Position numbers and translations under genes: made by a program. From Pandoraea pneumonica (lineage in GTDB: Bacteria > Pseudomonadota > Gammaproteobacteria > Burkholderiales > Burkholderiaceae): a DNA stretch of 64,000 bases. Of the stretch, positions 53,172-61,445 are shown piece by piece. The stretch is taken from positions 682,001 through 746,000 of the forward strand of contig NZ_CABPSK010000002.1 in assembly GCF_902459645.1 (NCBI RefSeq), written 5' to 3'. The notes under the pieces are model-generated. The model saw nothing but the letters and a program-made list of their open reading frames with translations, did not search any database and was not told the origin of the DNA. Position 1 is the stretch's first letter, and the number at the start of each line of letters is the position of its first letter.

Positions 53172-54397
53172 AGCTTCCCCTTTGTGCCCATACCGGCTGC
53201 GCCGCCCGCGTCTGCCTGTTCGTGAGCGAGCAGCGCGCGTTTGCGCTCCACACCCCAGCGATAGCCTGACAAGCCGCCGTCGTGACGCACGATCCGATGG
53301 CATGGAATTGCCACGGCCAGTGTGTTCGAGGCGCAGGCCTGTGCTACAGCACGCACCGCACGCGGCGACCCGATGCGCTCGGCGATATCGGAATAACTCG
53401 CGACTTCACCTGCGGGCACATCGCGCAGCGCCTGCCACACACGCTGTTGAAACGCGGTGCCGCGCACGTCCAGCGGCAGCGACAACCCAACACGCGGCGA
53501 TTCCACAAACCCCACCACTTGTGCCACCCAGCGCTCGAACTCGGCGTCGGCACCGGTGAGTTCCGCCTTCGGGAAGCGATCTTGCAGTTCGTGCACGAGT
53601 GTTTCCGGATCGTCGCCAAGCGAGATTGCGCACAGGCCACGCGGCGTCGCGGCAACGAGTAGCGCGCCAAGCGAGCACTGCGCGACGGCGAAGCGAATCG
53701 TCTCCGCCTGCCCGCCCGCGCGAAATGCAGCGGGCTTCATGCCAAGCAATGCCCCGGCGTTTTCGTAGAAGCGGCCATTGGAATTGAAGCCGGCGTCGTA
53801 GAACGCCGACGTCACGCTACCGGAAGCGGGCAGCGCGTCACGTACACGCTCGGCTCGGCGACCGTTGGCATAGGCGCGCGGCGTCACGCCGGTTACCGTG
53901 CGAAACAGGCGATGGAAGTAGTGCGAGCTCAGACCGGCCTCGGCGGCGAGATCTTCCAGGCGCGGTGCGACATCGGCGGTGTCGATACGACGGCATGCCG
54001 CAGTAATGAGTGCCGCATGACGCGCATCGAGCGAGCCCTGGTCCGGCTTGCAACGCCTGCACGGACGAAAGCCCGCCCGCTCGGCGGCAGCCATATCGGC
54101 GTGAAACGCAACGTTCTCACGCAGGGCAAGGCGCGCGCCGCACGACGGGCGGCAATACACCCCGGTCGTGCGCACGGAATAGAAGAATTGACCATCGGCG
54201 TCTTTGTCGCGCGCCGCGACGGCGGCCCACTTGGCGGCATCCGTGGCATAGCGCGTGGCGGAATCATCCGAAGCGTGTACTGCGATGGAAGGTTCACGCA
54301 CAGCCTTCGAACGAGATTGCGTCGGGCCGGGTTGCGTCGAGCTTCCTGCACGCGGTTCACGGACTGAAGACTTGGTACTCACTTGATTGGCACACAT
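53168..54397 (-). CDS. ada: bifunctional Ada: methylphosphotriester/O6-methylguanine-DNA methyltransferase and activator
   Basis: This 409-residue protein has the N-terminal zinc domain with four cysteines (Cys82, Cys86, Cys113, Cys116; VYCRPSCGARL and RPCRRCKP), an AraC-type helix-turn-helix (FHRLFRTVTGVTPRAY) and a C-terminal methyltransferase with active Cys366 in AVAIPCHRIVRHDGGLSGYRWG. One cysteine of the first cluster accepts methyl groups from phosphotriesters and converts Ada into an activator. A low-complexity 50-residue extension precedes the usual start. It heads the ada-oxygenase-alkB operon. Confidence 0.95.
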   Translation of the reverse strand: MCANQVSTKSSVREPRAGSSTQPGPTQSRSKAVREPSIAVHASDDSATRYATDAAKWAAVAARDKDADGQFFYSVRTTGVYCRPSCGARLALRENVAFHADMAAAERAGFRPCRRCKPDQGSLDARHAALITAACRRIDTADVAPRLEDLAAEAGLSSHYFHRLFRTVTGVTPRAYANGRRAERVRDALPASGSVTSAFYDAGFNSNGRFYENAGALLGMKPAAFRAGGQAETIRFAVAQCSLGALLVAATPRGLCAISLGDDPETLVHELQDRFPKAELTGADAEFERWVAQVVGFVESPRVGLSLPLDVRGTAFQQRVWQALRDVPAGEVASYSDIAERIGSPRAVRAVAQACASNTLAVAIPCHRIVRHDGGLSGYRWGVERKRALLAHEQADAGGAAGMGTKGKL

Positions 54398-54469
54398 CGC
54401 AGTGTTCTCCCAATGACTGATGACTTGCCTTCAGTTTAGGGAGCGGGTGACGATGCCGCGCTCCGGTTC

Positions 54470-54482
54470 TTGCTATTGAATT
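54470..54482 (-). promoter_or_regulatory. Ada-box-like activator site upstream of ada
   Basis: On the minus strand the sequence AATTCAATAGCAA (54482-54470) matches the Ada A-box/B-box pattern AAT-N6-GCAA. A TAAACT -10-like hexamer lies at 54438-54433, which places the site near -44 to -56, about where Ada binds in the E. coli ada promoter. The site lies between the copD stop and the ada start. Assignment is by pattern only. Confidence 0.6.
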
Positions 54483-54504
54483 CTGCCGAGGCCGCCCGCG
54501 CGGG

Positions 54505-55497
54505 TCAGACCCCTGGCGGCATGGTGGTGCCGAGCTTGGCGGCAAGGCTCATGACCATGACCAGGACGAGCGCTTCGATGGCGATGACACGCGCGAAGGC
54601 CGTCGTGTCCAAATGCGTCTCCCCGGTATCGAGGACCAGGCGCGGCAGAAAGTGCCAGCGATTCCATGCGCCAAGCAGCGCAGCGCAAGCGACGAGTATC
54701 AGCTTGGTAATCAGCCACGCGAGATACGGCGCGTTCTGCGGCTCGAACCACGTCGACGGGGTTTCGCCCAACGTGCGCCACGCGTTGAACGCACCGGTGA
54801 CAAGCGCGACAAACATCGCCAGCGTCGCCACCGACGACAGGCGTTCGCCATAGGCCGCGCGCGCGCCGACCGGCCAATGCCGCCAGCCCGGAATCACGCA
54901 ACCCGCGACGAGCAGCACGCCCGTCCATGTGGCGGCCGCGCCCACGTGCAGCGTGTGCACCCCGATGGCAAGCCACGGCATCGCGGCGTCGGCGGCATGG
55001 CCCGTGCCTGCGCGGGCGAGCGCCAGCAACACGGCGCCGGCCGCATAGATCATCCGGGCATGCCGTTCCTGCTGATGCTCGCGGCGGTGATGACGATCAC
55101 GCGGATCGTCGGCGACCGGCGGGGCATTGCGCAAACGCCGACGCGCATCGAACCACGTCCACGCGCCTGCGCAGAGCAGCGCGACGCCGAGGCCCGCCAC
55201 CCATTGCATGCGGCCGTAATGCGATAGCGTGAGGACCTGCCACACGTCGCTCAGCATCGCCGTCGTGGTTTCCCAGTCGCCACCAGTCATCGCCTGCGTA
55301 CTCGCCAGTACGTAGGCAACCCACGCGACGACGGCCAACCCGGCAGCAAACCCCGGCAGTACCCGTAAGGTCAGCCCGCGTCGCACCGCGTGTGGGCTGC
55401 GCAGCAGCAATACCCCCAGCGCCAGCGCGAGCGCAAGGTTCAGCAACCCGGCGGTCGCCGGTTGCCAGGTGCCCGCTGCGAGATCGGACGGCATCAC
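54505..55497 (-). CDS. copD: copper homeostasis membrane protein CopD
   Basis: The 330-residue inner-membrane protein has about eight helices. Conserved histidines lie at helix ends (HYGRMQWVAGLG, AIGVHTLHVGAAATWTGVLLVAG), as in CopD/PcoD, which imports copper from the periplasm in concert with CopC. Its start overlaps the copC stop as ATGA (55494-55497). It shares the intergenic region upstream of copC with the divergent COG0523 operon. Confidence 0.9.
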   Translation of the reverse strand: MMPSDLAAGTWQPATAGLLNLALALALGVLLLRSPHAVRRGLTLRVLPGFAAGLAVVAWVAYVLASTQAMTGGDWETTTAMLSDVWQVLTLSHYGRMQWVAGLGVALLCAGAWTWFDARRRLRNAPPVADDPRDRHHRREHQQERHARMIYAAGAVLLALARAGTGHAADAAMPWLAIGVHTLHVGAAATWTGVLLVAGCVIPGWRHWPVGARAAYGERLSSVATLAMFVALVTGAFNAWRTLGETPSTWFEPQNAPYLAWLITKLILVACAALLGAWNRWHFLPRLVLDTGETHLDTTAFARVIAIEALVLVMVMSLAAKLGTTMPPGV

Positions 55498-55889
55498 TTC
55501 ACAGTGAACTTGAAGCTGCCTTTCGTGCGGTGCCCGTCATTCGCCACGGCGACCCAGTTCGCCTGATAGTCGCCCGCCTTGAGGGGCGGCAACGCGACCG
55601 TAAGCGTCTTGCGTGCGGCGTCGAGTTCGGCCTTCGTCTGCGTGACCGGCTTGCCTTGCGCGTCGACGACGGTCAGTGTCGAAAAGGCCCCTTCAAGGGC
55701 CGAGTCGAACGTGACGCGTACCGACTTCGGCGCGTCGACGCTCGCTTGCGCAGCAGGCTCGCTCGATACCGGGTGCGCGTGGGCCCACGCGCCTTGGGAC
55801 GCGCCCATCAGCCCGATGACGGCGGCGACGGCGAGCCCACGTGCCGCGTGGCGCAGCGACTGCATTGCGGGCGTGAACAGATCGATCAT
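55494..55889 (-). CDS. copC: periplasmic copper-binding protein CopC
   Basis: The 131-residue protein has a signal peptide ending GAWA before HAHPVSSEPAAQASVDAPKSVRVTFD. That mature N-terminus starts with His, the Cu(II) ligand of CopC. Further family motifs are LEGAFSTLTVVDAQG and YQANWVAVANDGHRTKGSFKFTV. ATG 55889 was chosen; ATG 55865 would also leave a complete signal peptide. Neither has a strong ribosome site. The protein delivers or buffers periplasmic copper with CopD. Confidence 0.88.
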   Translation of the reverse strand: MIDLFTPAMQSLRHAARGLAVAAVIGLMGASQGAWAHAHPVSSEPAAQASVDAPKSVRVTFDSALEGAFSTLTVVDAQGKPVTQTKAELDAARKTLTVALPPLKAGDYQANWVAVANDGHRTKGSFKFTVK

Positions 55890-56095
55890 TTTGCTCGGAG
55901 TGCCTGAAGCACGTTGGGTGGGCGTGGCGTAAGAGGTCTTTGGCATACGCGTATCGAGTGGGGTGACAAGGGTGATTGGCAGGGCGATGTTGAGCATCGG
56001 CCGCCTCACCATCAGCGGCCTGTGCCGCTCGCGCAGTATCGCAGACCTTGATGACCGATGCAGCCGCTCGCGGGTTCCGCAATAAGGGGGATGAG

Positions 56096-56128
56096 AAGCG
56101 GGATCTAAGCGGGATGAAAGCGGGACGA
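56096..56128. repeat. three tandem 11-bp repeats in the copC/COG0523 intergenic region
   Basis: AAGCGGGATCT, AAGCGGGATGA and AAGCGGGACGA follow one another without gaps. Spacing near one helical turn would put a bound factor on one face of the DNA. They lie about 210 bases upstream of the copC start and could be sites for a response regulator or copper sensor; this is inference. Confidence 0.5.
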
Positions 56129-56154
56129 ATAGCGCCGCACCGGGGGCTTGTTCT

Positions 56155-56224
56155 ATTTTTGCAACTGAGTTGCAAAAATAAGATTCTCCCCGTATGATCG
56201 CGCCATATTGCAACTCAATTGCAT
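56155..56224. promoter_or_regulatory. promoter of the COG0523 operon flanked by two palindromic (Zur-like) operators
   Basis: 56155-56179 is a perfect palindrome with 11-bp arms (ATTTTTGCAAC) around TGA. A second, imperfect copy TTGCAAC-TCA-ATTGCAT lies at 56208-56224. Between them sit -35 TTGCAA (56170-56175) and -10 TATGAT (56193-56198), 17 bp apart. The first palindrome covers the -35 and the second the start region, as expected for a repressor. Because the operon encodes a COG0523 GTPase and a zinc-dependent QueD-like enzyme, both common zinc-starvation genes, Zur is the best guess. Confidence 0.7.
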
Positions 56225-56442
56225 TTTTGCGGCGACATTTCGTTGCAGCCCCGTATGCGCGCCGACGCGTTTCGTTTCGGCCCGACGCCTGCGCCGGTCC
56301 CCCCGACGGCGCGCGCCACCGGCGTCCCGCCCTGTGCGCTGCTGGCCGCTTCCAGCCTCACCCAGGCTCCGGCAGCGCCACACCCCTCGCGAGCGTCGTC
56401 GGCGTGCATCCCTCCGGGGCTTTACCACAGGATCGATCCACC

Positions 56443-57693
56443 ATGACTTCTCAACTCACTGCTGCCGGTGGTGCCGACCGCCGTCTGCCCGTCACCGTGC
56501 TTTCCGGCTTCCTCGGTGCTGGCAAGACCACCTTGCTCAATCACGTGCTGGGTAACCGCGACGGCTTGCGCGTGGCTGTCCTCGTCAACGATATGAGCGA
56601 GGTCAACATCGACGCCTCGTTCGTCGCGCGGGGTGCCGAGAACGCGGGCGCAGCGCTCTCGCGTACCGAAGAGAAGCTGGTGGAAATGAGCAACGGCTGC
56701 ATTTGCTGCACGCTGCGCGAAGACTTGCTGATTGCGGTGCGCGAGCTCGCGCAGGACGGACGCTTCGACTATCTGCTGATCGAATCGACGGGCATCGCCG
56801 AGCCCATGCCGGTGGCCGCGACGTTCGAATTTCGCGACGAAGCGGGCCAATCGCTCGCCGATGTGGCCCGTCTCGACACGATGGTGACGGTGGTCGACGC
56901 GCTGCACGTGCTCGAAGACTTCAACGGTCTGGATACGCTGGCACAGCGCGGTGAAGTGGCCGGTGAAGAGGACGAGCGCCGTCTGGCGGAACTGCTCACC
57001 GAGCAAATCGAGTTCGCCGACGTGGTCGTGGTGAGCAAGGTCGATTGCGTCGATGCCACGCGGCTCGACGCGGTGAAGGCGTTGATCACTGGGCTCAATC
57101 CGTCGGCACGCATCGTGTTGGGCGAGCGCGGGCAGGTGCCGTTGAACGAAGTGCTGGGCACGGGCCGCTTCGACCCCGAGCGCGCCGAGCAGATGGCGGG
57201 CTGGGCGCAAGCGCTCGCGGGCGATCACGCGTCGGAAGCCGACACTTTCGGTGTGACGAGCTTCGTGTTGCGCCAGCGCGAGCCGCTGCACCCGGCGCGC
57301 TTTGCCGCCTTCATGGGCATGCCGCTGCCAGGGCTGATGCGCGCGAAAGGTTACGTATGGGTGGCGAATCGTCCGGCATGGGCGCTTGCGTATTCGCGTG
57401 CCGGGAATACGGCGACGCTGGAGCCGGTCGGTCAATGGTGGGCAGCGGCAGACCCGGACGTGTGGCCGCCGTACGGCGATCCGCAGCGCGACGCGATCGA
57501 AGCCAGTTGGGAAGCCCCGTGGGGCGATCGCATCAACGAAGTCGTGTTCATTGGCCGCGACATGGATCGCGTCGCCATCGAGTCGGCGTTCGAGGCGTGC
57601 CGTCTTGGCGTGGTCGAACTGGCGCAGGGCGACGCCGCGTGGCGCGACTCGCAGCACGCGCTGCAACTCGACATACCGAGCGACGCTGCATGA
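56443..57693 (+). CDS. COG0523 family GTPase (CobW/ZigA-like metal chaperone)
   Basis: This 416-residue G3E GTPase has the P-loop GFLGAGKT (22-29) and the COG0523 metal motif CICC (86-89) in [11 protein letters not shown]. The guanine-specificity region contains VVVSKVDCV, and the C-terminal CobW domain contains [16 protein letters not shown]. Members deliver or allocate zinc or cobalt. The palindromic operators upstream and the coupled QueD-like gene suggest a zinc-starvation role (ZigA/YciC-like). The leader is long, about 240 bases, and no riboswitch was recognised in it. Confidence 0.88.
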   Translation: MTSQLTAAGGADRRLPVTVLSGFLGAGKTTLLNHVLGNRDGLRVAVLVNDMSEVNIDASFVARGAENAGAALSRTEEKLVEMSNGCICCTLREDLLIAVRELAQDGRFDYLLIESTGIAEPMPVAATFEFRDEAGQSLADVARLDTMVTVVDALHVLEDFNGLDTLAQRGEVAGEEDERRLAELLTEQIEFADVVVVSKVDCVDATRLDAVKALITGLNPSARIVLGERGQVPLNEVLGTGRFDPERAEQMAGWAQALAGDHASEADTFGVTSFVLRQREPLHPARFAAFMGMPLPGLMRAKGYVWVANRPAWALAYSRAGNTATLEPVGQWWAAADPDVWPPYGDPQRDAIEASWEAPWGDRINEVVFIGRDMDRVAIESAFEACRLGVVELAQGDAAWRDSQHALQLDIPSDAA

Positions 57694-58190
57694 GTGGTGT
57701 GGGGCTGATGGGCGGCTTCAAGGGAAGGGGGGGCGTGGGCGGGTCGCACGGCGGCGCGGAAATGTCGGCAAAGGCGGCGGCGAACGCGAACGGGGCTGTT
57801 GACCGCGCGCAGTTCACGCTGTCGCGCAGCTTCGTTTTTGAAGCGGCGCATACGCTGGCACGCCGCGATATCGATCCGCCGAGCATCGACGCGAGCCGTC
57901 GCATTCATGGCCACAGCTATCGGGCGACGGTCGAGGTGACCGGCAAGCCGCAGGGCGAGACGGGCATGGTGCTCGATCTCGCCATCTTCGACGACGAGTT
58001 GTCGCGCGTGCGCGAGCGGCTGGACCACCGGTTGCTCGACGACGTTGCAGGCCTTGGCCCTGCCACGCTCGAAAATCTTTGCAGTTATATCTGGCGAACA
58101 CTGGCACCGCAGCTCGCGGGTTTATCGCGTGTGACGGTAAGCCGCGATGCGCGCGGCGACGCGTGTTCGCTCGTGGTTAGCCCGTCGTAG
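57690..58190 (+). CDS. 6-carboxytetrahydropterin synthase QueD family protein
   Basis: The 166-residue protein starts at ATG 57690, overlapping the GTPase stop as ATGA. After a low-complexity Gly-rich 35-residue N-terminus comes the PTPS/QueD core: [10 protein letters not shown] (first zinc histidine), [14 protein letters not shown] (two further zinc histidines), [13 protein letters not shown] and LDHRLLDD, with a glutamate in TLENLC. The family makes the pterin precursor of queuosine, but paralogues next to COG0523 GTPases are often zinc-stress replacements. The cysteine usual for QueD is not at the expected position near the first His. Confidence 0.82.
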   Translation: MSGVGLMGGFKGRGGVGGSHGGAEMSAKAAANANGAVDRAQFTLSRSFVFEAAHTLARRDIDPPSIDASRRIHGHSYRATVEVTGKPQGETGMVLDLAIFDDELSRVRERLDHRLLDDVAGLGPATLENLCSYIWRTLAPQLAGLSRVTVSRDARGDACSLVVSPS

Positions 58191-58220
58191 TGGCGTAGTG
58201 CTCTAATGGCAACGCGCCAT

Positions 58221-58254
58221 AAAAAAAGCGGACGGCCCCGTGGGAGCCGTCCGC
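58221..58254 (-). terminator. intrinsic terminator of the pirin gene
   Basis: GCGGACGGC (58228-58236) pairs with GCCGTCCGC (58246-58254). On the minus strand it is followed by seven T (58227-58221). It lies 56 bases past the pirin stop at 58310 and also faces the convergent QueD-like gene. Confidence 0.85.
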
Positions 58255-58309
58255 CATCGATGATTCGCGCGTTGCGGCAACCCTTCGCCGCAAGTCACGT
58301 CACCTAGTC

Positions 58310-59029
58310 TTAGAAGTCGGGCGTTTCGATCGGACGCAGATCGAATACCAGCACTTCGGCATCGCGTCCGTTCGAGAGCGTGAGTGCCGTTTCTTCGCGC
58401 ACTCGCACGCCATCGCCTTCGCCCAGCGCCACACCGTTGAGTTCCACACTGCCGCGTGCAACGTGCACATAGGCATAGCGGTTCGGTGCAATGCTCAGCG
58501 TGGCCGATTCGTCACCGTCGAACAGTCCCGCATACACGCGCGCATTCTGATGAATGTGCAGCGAGTTGTCGGCGCCGTCCGGCGACATGATCAGGCGCAG
58601 ACGGCCGCGCTTTTCTTCCGGCGTGAAACGCTGTTGCTGATACTCCGGCGTGATGCCCTTCTCGTTCGGCACGATCCAAATTTGCAGGAAGTGCACCGGC
58701 GACGTCGGCGAGTGATTGAACTCGCTGTGCGCCACGCCGCGCCCGGCACTCATCAACTGCACGTCACCCGGCTCGATGACCGACCCGGTGCCCATGGTGT
58801 CCTTGTGTTCGAGCGCGCCTTCGAGCACGTACGAAAAGATCTCCATGTCGCGGTGCGGGTGCTTACCGAAACCTTGTGCCGGTGCCACGCGGTCGTCGTT
58901 GATCACGAGCAGATCGGAGAAGCCGACTTGCTTCGGATCGTAATAGTTGGCGAACGAGAACGTATGGTGCGAATTGAGCCAGCCGTGGTTGGCAACGCCT
59001 CGGTCAGCAGCTTTTCTGATGTCCAGCAT
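58310..59029 (-). CDS. pirin family protein (quercetin dioxygenase-like cupin)
   Basis: The 239-residue bicupin has the pirin N-domain with metal-binding histidines in FGKHPHRDMEIFSYVLEG and later GVAHSEFNHS. Its C-terminal domain is a second, degenerate cupin. E. coli YhhW of this family has quercetinase activity. AGGAGC lies seven bases before ATG 59029. It is divergent from phzF-like 59384, with a 354-base region between. Confidence 0.92.
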   Translation of the reverse strand: MLDIRKAADRGVANHGWLNSHHTFSFANYYDPKQVGFSDLLVINDDRVAPAQGFGKHPHRDMEIFSYVLEGALEHKDTMGTGSVIEPGDVQLMSAGRGVAHSEFNHSPTSPVHFLQIWIVPNEKGITPEYQQQRFTPEEKRGRLRLIMSPDGADNSLHIHQNARVYAGLFDGDESATLSIAPNRYAYVHVARGSVELNGVALGEGDGVRVREETALTLSNGRDAEVLVFDLRPIETPDF

Positions 59030-59383
59030 GATGGGCTCCTTGGGGATCTGAATCAGTAAGAGGCGGTGTTGATTGCCTCGATGACTCACATTTTAGGGTC
59101 CCCACGCAGAACTACAATCCGTCTGAATTGTGAATTATTGTCATGTCATAGGTGACAATTGATTCGCGTTGAATCCGCGAGTTTTCCCGTGCGGTGGCGG
59201 AACATTCCGACCGCATCGGTGAGATTTGCCGAAAAGTCGCGTGTAAATGGCAAAGCTGTGCGGTCGCCGCGCACATTGCCGCACGATGTGCGAGACTACG
59301 AGCCTTCTTTCGCATGACCCACCGGTCGTCTTGCGACACCGCCGGACCTGTCAGCCTGACCGCCCCCAACCTGGAGATTCGTC
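59030..59383. other. 354-base divergent intergenic region with one inverted repeat
   Basis: Between the pirin and PhzF-like starts. No convincing ORF. It contains an AT-richer stretch and a perfect inverted repeat ATTGTCA-N9-TGACAAT at 59137-59159, a candidate operator about 110 bases upstream of the pirin start. Confidence 0.5.
59137..59159. promoter_or_regulatory. inverted repeat ATTGTCA-N9-TGACAAT
   Basis: Two perfect 7-bp arms (59137-59143 and 59153-59159) are separated by nine bases. Size and spacing fit a dimeric helix-turn-helix protein such as a LysR, MarR or TetR family member. No regulator gene is adjacent. Confidence 0.4.
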
Positions 59384-60253
59384 ATGAGCCGCACTTTTGC
59401 TTTTCGCATCGTCAACGTTTTCGCCGAGACCACTTTCGGCGGCAATCCGCTGTGCGTGTTCGAGGACGCGCGTGGCATGAGCGACGACGAGATGCGAGCG
59501 CTGGCGCGACAGTTCAATCTGTCCGAGACGACGTTCATCCTGCCGTCGGAGACTGCCGACGCCCACGTGCGGATCTTCACGCCGGGGTATGAAATGCGCT
59601 TTGCCGGGCACCCGACGCTGGGCACGGCCCACGTGTTGCGCGCGATGCGTAACCTCGGCGATGCGCTGACGCTGCAATTCGCCGCAGGCCTCGTGCCGGT
59701 GCAGGCCAACGGCGATCACTGGACACTCACAGCGCCGTCGCACGGCGAGCCGAAGATCGCCAAAGCAAAAGAAGCGGATGCTGACATCGCGGCATTGGTC
59801 CGTCTGTCGCGTGACGATCTGGCGCAATCGCCGCAGTGGGTCGACACCGGTGCCGATCAATTGTTGATTCCGTTGAAGAACGCCGATGCCGTGGCCCGCG
59901 CAACGCCGGACAGCGCACGACTGGAGCGCTGGCCGCTTTCGAGCCTCGAGCGCAAGACGGGCTATGTGTTCTCCATCGACAGCGAGAAGGGCGGCGAGTT
60001 GGAGGTGACGGCACGCTACTTCTTCACCACGCAGGGTGGTGGCGTGAGCGAAGACCCGGGCACCGGTTCGGCGTGCGCGAATCTGGGCGGCTGGCTGATC
60101 GGCCAAGGTTACCCGTTGCCCGTACGTGCGCGTGTGTCGCAGGGCGACGCCATTGAGCGCCCGTGCCGGTTGACGCTGGAAGTGACGGCCGAGCGTGAGA
60201 TTCGTGTCGGCGGTAACGTGATCGAACTCGCGCGTGGCGAAGTGAGCCTGTAA
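59384..60253 (+). CDS. PhzF family isomerase
   Basis: This 289-residue protein belongs to the diaminopimelate epimerase-like PhzF family. It has FRIVNVFAETTFGGNPLCVFEDA, the catalytic glutamate Glu48 in LSETTFIL, FTPGYEMRFAGHPTLGTAHVL and, in the second half, EDPGTGSACANLGGWL. No phenazine genes are nearby, so a general isomerase role is more likely. CTGGAG precedes ATG 59384. The YigZ-like gene follows after 49 bases. Confidence 0.92.
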   Translation: MSRTFAFRIVNVFAETTFGGNPLCVFEDARGMSDDEMRALARQFNLSETTFILPSETADAHVRIFTPGYEMRFAGHPTLGTAHVLRAMRNLGDALTLQFAAGLVPVQANGDHWTLTAPSHGEPKIAKAKEADADIAALVRLSRDDLAQSPQWVDTGADQLLIPLKNADAVARATPDSARLERWPLSSLERKTGYVFSIDSEKGGELEVTARYFFTTQGGGVSEDPGTGSACANLGGWLIGQGYPLPVRARVSQGDAIERPCRLTLEVTAEREIRVGGNVIELARGEVSL

Positions 60254-60268
60254 GGCCCTAGGGAAGAC

Positions 60269-60286
60269 GCGCGGCGAAAGCCGCGC
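60269..60286 (+). other. GNRA-capped hairpin just before the YigZ ribosome-binding site
   Basis: GCGCGGC-GAAA-GCCGCGC is a perfect 7-bp stem with a GAAA tetraloop. It is followed at once by AGGGAG (60287-60292), the ribosome site of the gene at 60303. There is no T-run, so it is not an ordinary terminator. It may stabilise the mRNA end of the upstream gene. Confidence 0.5.
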
Positions 60287-60302
60287 AGGGAGAATTCAAC
60301 GG

Positions 60303-60881
60303 ATGTACGCATTGGCAGCACCGGTCGAGGTTGAACTGGACATCAGGAAGAGCCGGTTCATTGGCATCGTCATGCCTGTCGCCACGCGCGAAGCGGCGAT
60401 GCGCGAACTCGACGCGTTGCGCGTGCGCTATCCCAACGCCACGCACTATTGCTGGGTGTTGCTGTGCGAGGGCGCGTCGGGGTTCGACGACGATGGCGAG
60501 CCAGGCGGCACGGCGGCCAAGCCTATGTACAACGTGCTGATGCACAAGGAATTGGCCAATGTGTTCGCCGTCGTGGTGCGTTACTACGGCGGCATCAAAT
60601 TGGGCGCGGGCGGCTTGACGCGTGCGTACGGACAAGCGGTGAGCGAAGCGTTGAAGCTGGCCACGCTCACCGCGGTCGAACCGATGGCCGAGCCGCAATA
60701 CCGGTGCAGCTTCGCCCATGAAGCGATGCTGCGCCGGATTGCCGAACGCCATGCGGCCACGGTGCTCGACGTCAGCTACGACGACGGCGTCACCCTGACC
60801 TTGAGCCTCAAGGCGCGTGACGTCGACGCGTTCGAGGCCGAGGCCACTGAAGCCCTCAGCGGCGGACTCGAACGCGTCTAG
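60303..60881 (+). CDS. YigZ/IMPACT family protein
   Basis: The 192-residue protein shows the UPF0029/Impact N-terminal domain: EVELDIRKSRFIGIVMPVATREAAMREL, THYCWVLLCEGASGFDDDGEPGGTAAKPMYNVL, and VVRYYGGIKLGAGGLTRAYGQA. A ferredoxin-like C-terminal DUF1949-type domain follows (QYRCSFAHEAMLRRI). Eukaryotic IMPACT modulates translation through GCN2; the bacterial role is unresolved. It is co-directional with the PhzF gene and probably co-transcribed. Confidence 0.92.
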   Translation: MYALAAPVEVELDIRKSRFIGIVMPVATREAAMRELDALRVRYPNATHYCWVLLCEGASGFDDDGEPGGTAAKPMYNVLMHKELANVFAVVVRYYGGIKLGAGGLTRAYGQAVSEALKLATLTAVEPMAEPQYRCSFAHEAMLRRIAERHAATVLDVSYDDGVTLTLSLKARDVDAFEAEATEALSGGLERV

Positions 60882-60932
60882 GCGAGAGATTGTTCCAGCA
60901 CTTGTCGTGTCGCCAAGGCCCGGTTGCCGGGA

Positions 60933-61445
60933 TTACCGGACGTTGATGACGCCCTTCATGCCTGCTTCGTAGTGACCTGGCTCAAGACACGCGAAGTCCA
61001 CTGTGCCCGCCTGCGTGAAGTGCCACACAAGCGTTTTGCGCTGACCCGGATCGACGGTCACCGCATTGGGCTCGGCGTGTGCCATGCCGGGCATCTGCTG
61101 CATCATCTTCGCGTGATCGGCCAGCGTGGCCGACGTTCCGAGCATCATCTCGTGACGAACCTTGCCGCTATTGGTGACGACGAAACGTACCGTATCGCCA
61201 CGACGTACCGTGAGCGTGCCCGGCGAGAAGCGCATGGTGTCGCGCATGTCGACTTCGACGGTGCGCGTCGCTTGGGCCTCGTCACCCGCTTCACCGATGT
61301 TGGCGGCGGCGCTGTCGCCATGGCTGTGTTGCATGCCATGCATGGCATGCGGATCATCGGCAAACGCGGGCAGGCTCAGACCGAGTGCCGTGGCAGGAAT
61401 GAGCAGGCGCGACAGCAACAGACGGACGAAAGACGAACGAATCAT
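60933..61445 (-). CDS. cupredoxin-like copper-binding protein (CopI-like)
   Basis: The 170-residue periplasmic protein has a signal peptide (MIRSSFVRLLLSRLLIPATALGLSLPAFA), then a His/Met-rich segment DPHAMHGMQHSHG. A cupredoxin domain follows with copper ligands in KVRHEMML and in FACLEPGHYEAGM (Cys, His and Met). GGAGG precedes the ATG, which overlaps the oxidase stop as ATGA. It is last gene of the copper operon and probably binds copper for periplasmic detoxification. Confidence 0.9.
   Translation of the reverse strand: MIRSSFVRLLLSRLLIPATALGLSLPAFADDPHAMHGMQHSHGDSAAANIGEAGDEAQATRTVEVDMRDTMRFSPGTLTVRRGDTVRFVVTNSGKVRHEMMLGTSATLADHAKMMQQMPGMAHAEPNAVTVDPGQRKTLVWHFTQAGTVDFACLEPGHYEAGMKGVINVR

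Noticed and set aside
56225-56442. Possible cobalamin riboswitch in the COG0523 leader
   Set aside because: The long leader suggested one, but no B12-box (GCCACTG-like) element with the expected partners was found.
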